Assembly (NCBI GenBank): GCA_963613665.1
Contig: CAVEAL010000011.1
Coordinates: forward strand, 9,728-73,727
Origin: F23-B02 sp963613665
Lineage (GTDB): Bacteria; Bacillota; Clostridia; Oscillospirales; Oscillospiraceae
DNA length: 64,000 nucleotides
Direction of reading: 5' to 3'
Shown: positions 57,300 to 64,000 of the stretch, in pieces
Layout: the number at the start of each line of letters is the position of its first letter
Numbering within the stretch: the stretch's first letter is position 1
Position numbers and translations under genes: made by a program
The notes under the pieces: model-generated
Databases searched by the model: none
Told to the model about the DNA's origin: nothing
What the model saw: only the letters and a program-made list of their open reading frames with translations

Positions 57300-57775
57300 G
57301 GCTCAAAACCTCCTATCTGCCGCCGCAGCAGCTCCCTTGCCTCTTTCAGATGATTGCGCACGGTTGACGGCGGCTTTTTAAGCATCTGCGCTATCTCATC
57401 GGTCTTGCAGTCCATATAATAGTGCAGGTATATGACGTCCTTGTACTTTTCGGGCAGCTTCATGACCATATCGAGCGTTTCGTCATAAAGTCCGGCGCTT
57501 TCATCGGCGATCTCCGGCGCGTCGTCTATCGGCGTTACCTTTCTGCGCCACCAGTGTCTGAGACGGTCCTTGCACAGGTTCATTGCCGTGACGGTCAGCC
57601 ACTTCTTTTCATGCGTCTCGTCGTTGAAGCTATAGCCTCCGCTGAGCACCTTAACGAAAACGTCCTCCGTGCAGTCCTCGGCCTCGGCAGCATTTTTCAT
57701 ATATGTAAAGCAAAGGCGGTACACGAGCTTGTAATTGCGCTCGTAAAACGCCTCGAACCACGGGTTATCCGGCAT
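57296..57775 (-). CDS. ECF-subfamily RNA polymerase sigma factor
   Basis: A 159-residue sigma-70 family protein with only regions 2 and 4: FEAFYERNYKLVYRLCFTYM and EAEDCTEDVFVKVL in region 2, then LPEKYKDVIYLHYYMDCKTDEIAQML and PPSTVRNHLKEARELLRRQI in region 4. It is coupled to a membrane protein that is probably its anti-sigma factor. No clear housekeeping promoter is seen upstream. The target regulon is unknown, but the DUF4358-MBOAT-DHHW cassette lies directly downstream. Confidence 0.92.
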   Translation of the reverse strand: MPDNPWFEAFYERNYKLVYRLCFTYMKNAAEAEDCTEDVFVKVLSGGYSFNDETHEKKWLTVTAMNLCKDRLRHWWRRKVTPIDDAPEIADESAGLYDETLDMVMKLPEKYKDVIYLHYYMDCKTDEIAQMLKKPPSTVRNHLKEARELLRRQIGGFEP

Positions 57776-57832
57776 ACTGCTTCTCCTCTCTCAGTATATA
57801 TAACGATTAGGCAGCCGCTTTTGTCGGAGCAA

Positions 57833-58609
57833 TCAGCAGTTTTTTATATCATGCAGAAATCTGCGGTTATATTTCATGCCTGCATAGCGCGTTATGCGGT
57901 CGATGTATATCGGATCATACGCGCCGCCCACCGCGCCGACGATGGGTATACCCTGCAAAAACTTCATATAAAGGAGCTCGCCGGAAAGTCCCTCGGCGGC
58001 TATCCTGACCTCGGTTTTCATTGTTTCTTCATCGGGCTGAGCTCCGTGCTCGATAAAATAGTTGACCCTGTCGTCGGCAGCTTTGAGCTCGTCCCCGTAG
58101 CGGAGCGCGGCGCCGATAATGAGCAGGATAAAATACTTCTCTGCCATATCGTCGTAATCGTAGCCGTAGCCGAGCGATATCTCATACAGGCTTTTAAGCA
58201 GCATGGCCGTAAAAACCGGGATATCCGGTATGCCGACGCCCACAAGGCCCATGCCGATGCCGGAAACGCCGGAGAGCACGGTATTTTTCGCCTTTTGTGC
58301 CGATGAGCCGCGCGACGCGTCACGCAGGCTGCGCTTTGTCGGGTTATTTTTCGCAATTATGCGCCGCACACGGCTGCTGCGCTCCATATCGCGGCGGTTA
58401 TACGTCTTTTCGATAACCCCCGTACCCTTTGCGAAAATGAGCTCAAAGGCCTTGGCAAAACCAGTATCGAGAGTGTCCTTGAGCTTTTCGGGCACCTTGG
58501 TCTGTAAAAACGCGTTCAGCCGGCTGTCGCCCCGCTCAGCGCGGTCGTCGATGTATTTCTTTTCGGCAGCAAGCTGCCTGCTCCATTCGCGGTCAAAATC
58601 GTTCATCAT
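57833..58609 (-). CDS. EcsC family protein
   Basis: A 258-residue protein of the EcsC family, whose biochemical role is unsettled. The Gly-rich hydrophobic segment GVSGIGMGLVGVGIPDIPVF and the following MLLKSLYEISLGYGYDYDD are the family core, and LLYMKFLQGIPIVGAVGGAYDPIYI near the end (start of the motif) completes it. AGGAG precedes the ATG at five bases, and a second ATG follows directly. A TATAAT lies at 58627-58632 without a good -35 box. Monocistronic. Confidence 0.85.
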   Translation of the reverse strand: MMNDFDREWSRQLAAEKKYIDDRAERGDSRLNAFLQTKVPEKLKDTLDTGFAKAFELIFAKGTGVIEKTYNRRDMERSSRVRRIIAKNNPTKRSLRDASRGSSAQKAKNTVLSGVSGIGMGLVGVGIPDIPVFTAMLLKSLYEISLGYGYDYDDMAEKYFILLIIGAALRYGDELKAADDRVNYFIEHGAQPDEETMKTEVRIAAEGLSGELLYMKFLQGIPIVGAVGGAYDPIYIDRITRYAGMKYNRRFLHDIKNC

Positions 58610-58650
58610 ATCATCTCCTTTTTACGATTATACCGTATAACAGGCCAAAA

Positions 58651-58675
58651 GAAAAGGCCGGAAACCGGCCTTTTC
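58651..58675 (-). terminator. Terminator of the alanine/glycine symporter gene
   Basis: GAAAAGGCCGG, three-base loop, CCGGCCTTTTC with a T-rich tail on the minus strand. Confidence 0.85.
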
Positions 58676-58688
58676 GATTATTGAGCTA

Positions 58689-60110
58689 TCAGTTTTTCCA
58701 GCACTCCGTCTTGCCGTCAAGACCTATATCGGAGGCTCTGAATACCGGATCCTTGCCAGCCTTACGCTGAGCCGAGTAATCCTTGAGCGCGGCAAGTGCG
58801 GGCTTTGCAAGGATGATGATAACGGGAACGTTTATGATGACCATGCAGCCCTGGAGCATATCCGCCGTATCCCAGACTATTCCCGCCGACAGCAGCGCAC
58901 CGGCAAATACAAGTGCGGTCGCAGCGAGGCGGAAAATAAGCATGAAGGTTTTGGAGGGAGTGCGCTTGAGGATAAACTTCAGGCAGCCCTCGGTGTAATA
59001 GTAATTGCCGATGAGCGTTGTGAAGGCAAACAGGCTCATTGCTATGGCAATAAACACCGGGCCGAAGTCACCCAGAGCAAGCTGCATGGACTGCTGGACA
59101 TACACTGCGCCCGCAGCATCCGCCGTGAGCCCTTCGGGATTTGCGCACATGCACATCATTGCGGTAGCCGTGCAGATGAGCAGAGTATCGATGAACACGG
59201 ACAGCATCTGGACAAGTCCCTGCTTTACGGGGTGGGATACATCTGCCGAGGCCGCCGCGTTTGGCGCCGAGCCCATACCGGCCTCGTTCGAGTAAAGGCC
59301 GCGCTTTATGCCCCACATCATGCAGGAACCGGCAAAACCGCCGAAGATGGCCTTGAAATCGAATGCTGATACAAATATGTTCCTGAGAACGAGGGGCAGA
59401 TTGCTTATGTTCAGTATAACGACGATAAGCGATACGATGATGTACAGAAGTCCCATAATCGGAACGAGCACGCCGGTTATGTTTGTAAGGCGCTTTCCGC
59501 CGCCGAGAACGCAGGCGGCAAAAAGCACGGCAAGTATGGCGCCGATGACTATCGGAGTCGTCGAGGCGTCATAGAAGCCGAAGGTCTTGAAGGTATCCTG
59601 AGTGTTGAACGAGGCAAGCATATTGTAACCAACGACATAGGTCAGGATAAGGATAACAGAAAAGATCACGCCGAGCCAGCGCTGCTTGAGCGCATTCTGC
59701 ATATAGTAGGAAGGTCCGCCGTAGTAGGTTCCGTCAATGTCGCGGTGCTTGTATATCTGTGCAAGCGTTGATTCGATAAATGCGGATGCTCCGCCGAGTA
59801 TGGCGGTTATCCACATCCAGAAGATAGCGCCGAAGCCGCCGGTACATATTGCCGTTGACACGCCGATGATATTGCCCGTACCGACACGGGATGCCGTTGA
59901 CACCATCAGTGCGCCGAACGAGGACACTGCATTCTCGTCCTTCGGCTTCTCGCTGACGACCTTTATCGACTCGCCGAACAGGCGAATTTGCAGAAAACCC
60001 GTGCGGAAGGTGAAATATAGTCCTGCCGCAACAAGGAAAAGCGGGACTATGTACGGCTGGTACAGAAAGCCGCTTATGGCGTTTATAACGCCGTGGATCA
60101 CTTCGATCAT
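58689..60110 (-). CDS. Alanine/glycine:cation symporter (AGCS family)
   Basis: A sodium- or proton-coupled amino acid carrier (473 residues, about 11 helices). Family motifs are FRTGFLQIRLF near the N-terminus, VSSFGALMVSTASRVGTGNI, MWITAILGGASAFIESTLAQ, YGGPSYYMQNAL and GIKRGLYSNEAGMGSAPNAA. GGAGA lies ten bases before the ATG, and promoter 60160-60188 has a perfect TATAAT. The leader is short, with no glycine riboswitch visible. Confidence 0.95.
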   Translation of the reverse strand: MIEVIHGVINAISGFLYQPYIVPLFLVAAGLYFTFRTGFLQIRLFGESIKVVSEKPKDENAVSSFGALMVSTASRVGTGNIIGVSTAICTGGFGAIFWMWITAILGGASAFIESTLAQIYKHRDIDGTYYGGPSYYMQNALKQRWLGVIFSVILILTYVVGYNMLASFNTQDTFKTFGFYDASTTPIVIGAILAVLFAACVLGGGKRLTNITGVLVPIMGLLYIIVSLIVVILNISNLPLVLRNIFVSAFDFKAIFGGFAGSCMMWGIKRGLYSNEAGMGSAPNAAASADVSHPVKQGLVQMLSVFIDTLLICTATAMMCMCANPEGLTADAAGAVYVQQSMQLALGDFGPVFIAIAMSLFAFTTLIGNYYYTEGCLKFILKRTPSKTFMLIFRLAATALVFAGALLSAGIVWDTADMLQGCMVIINVPVIIILAKPALAALKDYSAQRKAGKDPVFRASDIGLDGKTECWKN

Positions 60111-60159
60111 GTTTGATATCTCTCCAATCTGTGCTTGTCTTAAAATTTGCGATGTTTAC

Positions 60160-60188
60160 ATTATAGACATATTTATGTGCAATTGCAA
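60160..60188 (-). promoter_or_regulatory. Promoter of the symporter gene
   Basis: Minus-strand TTGCAA, 17-base spacer, perfect TATAAT, about 50 bases before the start. Confidence 0.6.
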
Positions 60189-60238
60189 GCCTTTTAAGTG
60201 GCAGCAAGGCCCTTTCTGTGCAAATACAGGCGCAGTTA

Positions 60239-60267
60239 TTGTTATTTCACGAGCTTGATGATATAAT
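60239..60267 (+). promoter_or_regulatory. Promoter of the MFS transporter gene
   Basis: TTGTTA, 17-base spacer, perfect TATAAT, about 38 bases before the ATG at 60306. Confidence 0.6.
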
Positions 60268-60305
60268 CAAAGTCTGAAAGAATGTATAAAAGGAGCGTTA
60301 TTTAT

Positions 60306-61502
60306 ATGCATTTGTACGAAAAGAAGCTTAATATATACTATACGCTCCTGCAGGCGGTCTACTGGATAACGAGCGCCGTGGTGTTTTGCTTCACGACCGT
60401 GTATCTCCAGAGCCGCGGCTACTCCAACTACGAGATAGGAATTGTGTTCGCCGCAGGCAATATATGCGGCTTTGCCGCGCAGACGCTCGTTTCGGGATAT
60501 GTTGACAGGCACAGGCGGCGCAATCTTCTCACGTGCATAGGCACAGCAGCTCTGCTGGCGCTGCTGCTGATGACATCGGTTTACCTGCTTCCGTCGGGCA
60601 GCATCCCTCTCATGGGACTGTATGCCCTCATCATTGCCGGCAATACACTTTTGAATCCCCTGTGCATCTCGCTGAGCTTTTATATAGAAAGCTGGGGCTG
60701 CGGGATAAATTTCAGCCGTGCGAGAGCGATCGGTTCGCTGTCATTTGCGCTGTGCAGCGTTGTTCTCGGCATACTCGTGCAGCGCGTGAGTGAAAATGCC
60801 GTACCTGCGGCGTTTATCCTGTTCTCGGCGCTGACAGGGCTCATGACAATGCTGTTTATCCCCGGCGACAGGGTGCAGCGCGATTCTGCCGCTGCCGTAA
60901 ATGTGCCGCAGGAAGCAGCATCGGCAGGCAGCTTTGTTGAATTTGTGCGCGAGAATAAACGCTTTCTGCCGTTTCTTCTCGGTACTGCGGCACTGTATTT
61001 CACTCACGGGCTGATCGGCAACTTCATGATAGAGTTTATCCGTAATATCGGAGGCGGCAGCGAGGATATGGGCAATGTGCTTGCCTTCATGACGGTCATG
61101 GAGTTTCCGGTAATGCTGCTGTTTCCGAGGCTTACACGGCGCTTCAGGTGCTCCTCCCTGCTGCGCTTTGCGGTGATAATGTTCACGGTGAAGGAGCTGA
61201 TGATATACCTTGCACCGAGCATCCCCGCACTGTACGCCGCCGAGGCTTTGCAGGCATTTTCCTTTGCGCTGTTCGTTCCCGCATCGGTGAGATACGTTGA
61301 CGAGGTAGTTACAAAGCACAACGCAGTCAAGGGACAGGCCTTTGTCACCTCAATGATGACCCTCGGCAGCATATTCGCAAGCTACATCGGCGGTCTGCTG
61401 CTCGACAGCTCCACGCCGCGCTTCACGCTTCTGGTCGGTGTCATCGTATCCGCCGCCGGAACGCTCATCATGCTGTGCGCGATACGGACAACAAAAAGCT
61501 AA
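60306..61502 (+). CDS. MFS transporter
   Basis: A twelve-helix major facilitator (398 residues) of the MFS_1-like/nucleoside-permease-like type. The first motif is YLQSRGYSNYEIGIVFAAGN and the loop 2-3 motif is GYVDRHRRRNLL. A central loop (IPGDRVQRDSAAAVNVPQEA) separates the halves, and the second half has FPRLTRRFRCSSLLR and SIFASYIGGLLLD. AGGAG lies ten bases before ATG 60306. The frame could start at 60282 but lacks a site there. Monocistronic. Substrate unknown. Confidence 0.88.
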   Translation: MHLYEKKLNIYYTLLQAVYWITSAVVFCFTTVYLQSRGYSNYEIGIVFAAGNICGFAAQTLVSGYVDRHRRRNLLTCIGTAALLALLLMTSVYLLPSGSIPLMGLYALIIAGNTLLNPLCISLSFYIESWGCGINFSRARAIGSLSFALCSVVLGILVQRVSENAVPAAFILFSALTGLMTMLFIPGDRVQRDSAAAVNVPQEAASAGSFVEFVRENKRFLPFLLGTAALYFTHGLIGNFMIEFIRNIGGGSEDMGNVLAFMTVMEFPVMLLFPRLTRRFRCSSLLRFAVIMFTVKELMIYLAPSIPALYAAEALQAFSFALFVPASVRYVDEVVTKHNAVKGQAFVTSMMTLGSIFASYIGGLLLDSSTPRFTLLVGVIVSAAGTLIMLCAIRTTKS

Positions 61503-61530
61503 AAAGACGCGGCCGCGGCCGCGTCTTTTT
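61501..61530. terminator. Bidirectional terminator, MFS / ceramidase
   Basis: A 30-base perfect palindrome, AAAAAGACGCGGCCG and its complement, between converging genes and overlapping the MFS stop. Confidence 0.88.
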
Positions 61531-61541
61531 TCATATTGAAT

Positions 61542-63767
61542 TTATATCTTGACTTCGAACTCATTGCTCTCGACCGAGAACGGGATATAGCTCAGTTTGG
61601 CTCTGACAAGGCGTTTTGCTATGCCGTTATATACGAGTTTGTACGTTCCGCTTTCAAGATCGTCGTCCTTCAGAAGCCAGCCGACCGTTGCCGTCCAGCC
61701 GTAACGCACGGTGTTTTCAAAGTTGATTGTCGTATACGGATCGGTGTCGGTAAGCACGGTCACCCAATTGCCGTCAACAAGCTTCTGCACCTCCATGTAG
61801 GTATAGTTTTCAACAAGCTCGCTGTCATTTAGAGTGAGAATGGAAACGTGCCTCGGGTTTGCTGCGCTGAACTGCGCCGTGACCCACTCCCCTCTTTCAT
61901 ACGACAGTTTTCCGACATTGGCCATGAGCCTGCCGTAGTTTTTCCTGTCTATCGTCGGGGTCGCTACCGCGGCGGCGGTGTAGACGAGCTTAAAGGGTGT
62001 CGTCTGCATGAGGGCTGCGCCCTTATCGGCCTTCTCGCCGTTTGCGAGTCCCTGCGCAAGCTTGTCGAGCTCCTGCGTCAGCGCCGCGCCCGACCACGGC
62101 CCGAACAGGCAGGTCGAGCCCTCGTAATGCTGCGCGGCGTACTCCTCGCGGGTCGTGACATACTGGCTGTAGGCATTTGCATGAGTGGCGATTATGACCT
62201 TTGTGACTCCGGCGCTCTCAAGAGTTTTCTCAAGGACGGCGCGCGTTCTGTTGGCCTGCTCGTATGTAAGCTCAAACGGCACGCCCGCTATGGCGACACT
62301 GCCCAGGCGCATTATCTGCAGGGGCTGCGCCTTCTGCATAAGCTTGCCGACCGCGAGACAGACGACCTTCTCGGCCTGAGCCTCGTCATAGCCGTCGGAC
62401 TGGAGTATTTTCATGGCTGTCGGCCAGAGGGGCTTGAAGAGATATTGCAGACCCTTCAGGTCTATCATCGTGAAGTCACAGGCTATGCGCTCGTAGCTGC
62501 CCGTTTCCTCATTCCACACAAACTGGTGCCTCACCGCGCCCTCGGCTGCGTTATCGACGGGAGCGCCCTCCTCGTCACCTGCGATTATGCCCGCACCGAT
62601 GCAGGGCTCGCTGGTCTTGACATAGCCTGCCGAGAGGTCATCATATGGCATGTAATAATCGCCGACGTAGTTTAGACCGACGGTAATGTCGGAAAAGTCA
62701 ACTGCGGTATAGTTTACCGCAAAATCGCCGGCGAGGGGCGTGCGCTCAGCGTTTTTTATAAGCTCCAGCGCGGCCTCTGCTTCTTCCCTGCCGTGGATTA
62801 TCTGATTTTCTATGGCATCCGTACCGTATATCTCATCCGGGCGTAGGAATGCCTCGTGGTAGTCTGACTCGTTTACGGCGTTGGGGCTCGTATCGCCGCT
62901 GTCGGCCTGTGCAAAGGCCGCGACGAAGCCGTCACCCATCTCCTCCTCGACCCTGAGCGCGGCGTAGCCCTTGTGGTCGGAGGCAACAAGCGTATTGTCA
63001 ATGCCGTTTGACGTTCCGTGTGAGCCGAAGAAGTTGAAGAAGCCGATATCAGTTCCGGCGCTGTCGGTGAGGATTATTCCCGCCATTTCGTGGTTATAGG
63101 CATTCTCTGCAGCCTTGAGACCCGTTTCATAGCTGAACGTCCCGTCCTCGTTTACCTCATAACCGTAGTCAGCGGCATTTTTATTAGTCAGAAATGCGTC
63201 AGCCGAGCGGTTGGACGCACTGATATTCGTATCCTCGTAAACGAGTGAGGCAGTGCCGCTGACCCTTCCGTCATAGGCCTGCTCTATCGCCTCGGCTATG
63301 CCCTTGACGATGATCTTGTAGCTCTCGTCGTCGTAGCCGGGGACTCCGTTTATGAGGTCGTACAGCTCAAACCACGATGTGTTCGAGGTCGAGGAATGGC
63401 AGTGCGTTGCCGTGAGCATGACGTTTTCCTCGCTAAACTGCGCATAACCGTCTGTCTTGAGCTTCGAAATTACGCCGGGCTTTATACTCTCGGTCATATG
63501 AACGAGCTCGGCCGAGACAAAAGCAACGGTCGTATCTCCGTTGTTGATGACAAACGCGCGGGCATACAGCCTTGTGAGCAGTCCCTCCATAAGGTCGCCC
63601 ACAGAGTTGTAGCCTGTGCTGATATCCGTGATGGGGCCGGTTATATCGACCTTAGCTGCGCCGACCTTGAGTTTGCCGTCTCCCGCGGCAAGTCCGACCG
63701 GCAAAAGCGTGAGCAGCATCGACGCACAAAGCGCAAGGCTCAAAAGAGTTTTATAAAATTTTTTCAT
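61542..63767 (-). CDS. Secreted neutral/alkaline ceramidase
   Basis: An exported amidase of 741 residues that should hydrolyse ceramide to sphingosine and a fatty acid. A signal peptide (LLSLALCASMLLTLLPVGLA) precedes the ceramidase domain: VGAAKVDITGPI, ATHCHSS (His122, His124), FFGSHGTSNG (His250) and ADSGDTSPN with the nucleophile Ser294, matching the zinc/serine site of known neutral ceramidases. ATHANAYSQYVTTREEYAAQ and YEGSTCLFGPWSG are also typical. An Ig-like C-terminal domain (about 600-741) follows. No SLH anchor is present. AAAGGAGGA lies seven bases before the second ATG (63767). The ATG at 63773 is too close. Confidence 0.9.
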   Translation of the reverse strand: MKKFYKTLLSLALCASMLLTLLPVGLAAGDGKLKVGAAKVDITGPITDISTGYNSVGDLMEGLLTRLYARAFVINNGDTTVAFVSAELVHMTESIKPGVISKLKTDGYAQFSEENVMLTATHCHSSTSNTSWFELYDLINGVPGYDDESYKIIVKGIAEAIEQAYDGRVSGTASLVYEDTNISASNRSADAFLTNKNAADYGYEVNEDGTFSYETGLKAAENAYNHEMAGIILTDSAGTDIGFFNFFGSHGTSNGIDNTLVASDHKGYAALRVEEEMGDGFVAAFAQADSGDTSPNAVNESDYHEAFLRPDEIYGTDAIENQIIHGREEAEAALELIKNAERTPLAGDFAVNYTAVDFSDITVGLNYVGDYYMPYDDLSAGYVKTSEPCIGAGIIAGDEEGAPVDNAAEGAVRHQFVWNEETGSYERIACDFTMIDLKGLQYLFKPLWPTAMKILQSDGYDEAQAEKVVCLAVGKLMQKAQPLQIMRLGSVAIAGVPFELTYEQANRTRAVLEKTLESAGVTKVIIATHANAYSQYVTTREEYAAQHYEGSTCLFGPWSGAALTQELDKLAQGLANGEKADKGAALMQTTPFKLVYTAAAVATPTIDRKNYGRLMANVGKLSYERGEWVTAQFSAANPRHVSILTLNDSELVENYTYMEVQKLVDGNWVTVLTDTDPYTTINFENTVRYGWTATVGWLLKDDDLESGTYKLVYNGIAKRLVRAKLSYIPFSVESNEFEVKI

Positions 63768-63788
63768 CCACATCTCCTCCTTTGCGCC

Positions 63789-63817
63789 ATTTTAGCATAA
63801 CAAGACACTGTGTTCAA
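63789..63817 (-). promoter_or_regulatory. Promoter of the ceramidase gene
   Basis: Minus-strand TTGAAC, 17-base spacer, TAAAAT, about 20 bases before the start. Confidence 0.6.
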
Positions 63818-63918
63818 CAGCAAAAGTTAATAGTTTATTAATAAACAATGCCTGAACTTATATGTTACGCCATGCAAGAAACGCGCCCTCGGGTCCAAAT
63901 CCTGTTATGCCAAAAAAT

Positions 63919-63939
63919 AAGGCTCCCGATGGGAGCCTT
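63919..63939 (-). terminator. Terminator of a leftward gene beyond the window
   Basis: AAGGCTCCC, three-base loop, GGGAGCCTT. The run of six T's (after an A) lies on the minus strand, so it should close a leftward gene entering from the right edge. Stops in minus frames at 63956 and 63941 are candidates for that gene's end. Too little is present to name it. Confidence 0.65.
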
Positions 63940-64000
63940 CAGACTTTCAAAAAACCTATGCTGCTGCGTGAAGATGACCGCGCAGCGGGGGAGCTCGAGG

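Noticed and set aside
60111..60165. Glycine riboswitch before the alanine/glycine symporter
   Set aside because: The predicted leader is only about 45 bases and shows no aptamer-like pairing.
1..64000. Mobile elements, CRISPR arrays, prophage or plasmid functions
   Set aside because: No transposase, integrase, phage structural gene, regularly spaced repeat or replication initiator was seen. The only long repeats are the two SLH-coding copies.

Overview
The window reads as a chromosomal segment of an anaerobic, spore-forming Clostridia-type Firmicute, most likely a gut member of the Oscillospirales. This placement is inferred from gene content, not from an rRNA gene. The evidence is a spoIIGA-sigE pair, a PolC-type replicative polymerase, class III fructose-bisphosphatase, an NfnAB-type ferredoxin/NAD(P) transhydrogenase pair, the frr-uppS-dxr-rseP-ispG-polC cluster, many S-layer homology (SLH) proteins, and fairly high G+C with GC-rich third codon positions. 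No phage, insertion sequence, CRISPR array or rRNA is seen. One tRNA-Gly(CCC) is present.

Layout. 1-7.2 kb: the 3' end of lepA, a VTT-domain membrane protein and TspO, an HpcH/HpaI aldolase divergent from fbp, and an ABC1/UbiB kinase behind an unknown membrane-anchored protein. 7.3-14.3 kb: an operon of an acyl-CoA synthetase plus two tandem secreted SGNH esterases with identical SLH anchors, divergent from a TetR regulator and an SDR. 14.3-19.7 kb: pfkA, a PadR/DUF2812 unit with a clear operator, an iron alcohol dehydrogenase and a PAP2 phosphatase. 19.7-29.2 kb: a Ser/Thr kinase with extracellular Ig-like domains, an ABC exporter, an SLH-anchored family I.5-like lipase, tRNA-Gly and a NAGPA-domain protein. 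29.4-39.6 kb: polC, ispG, rseP, dxr, uppS, frr, pyrH and an EamA transporter as one leftward operon without cdsA. 39.7-49.8 kb: spoIIGA-sigE, a strongly codon-biased SLH protein, rqcP-hup-flippase, murC plus an MBL hydrolase, and an overlapping cca-udg-GNAT operon. 50-64 kb: nfnAB, a GntR regulator, a DUF4358-MBOAT-DHHW surface-acylation cassette, an ECF sigma/anti-sigma pair, EcsC, an alanine/glycine symporter, an MFS transporter and a secreted neutral ceramidase.

How it fits together. Housekeeping functions are replication, isoprenoid and undecaprenyl synthesis, nucleotide kinase, ribosome recycling, peptidoglycan and glycolysis/gluconeogenesis. Interleaved is an unusually rich set of exported lipid-acting enzymes: two SGNH esterases and a lipase carrying SLH anchors, and a ceramidase. 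An acyl-CoA synthetase sits in the esterase operon and could activate released fatty acids. Regulation is readable: about twenty promoters with a TTGnnn box, a 16-17 bp spacer and a TATAAT-like box, most transcription units closed by strong hairpins, and a PadR palindrome placed inside its own promoter spacer.

Limits: functions are assigned from motifs and family knowledge without database searches. Starts were chosen from Shine-Dalgarno spacing. Promoters and terminators are read by eye.
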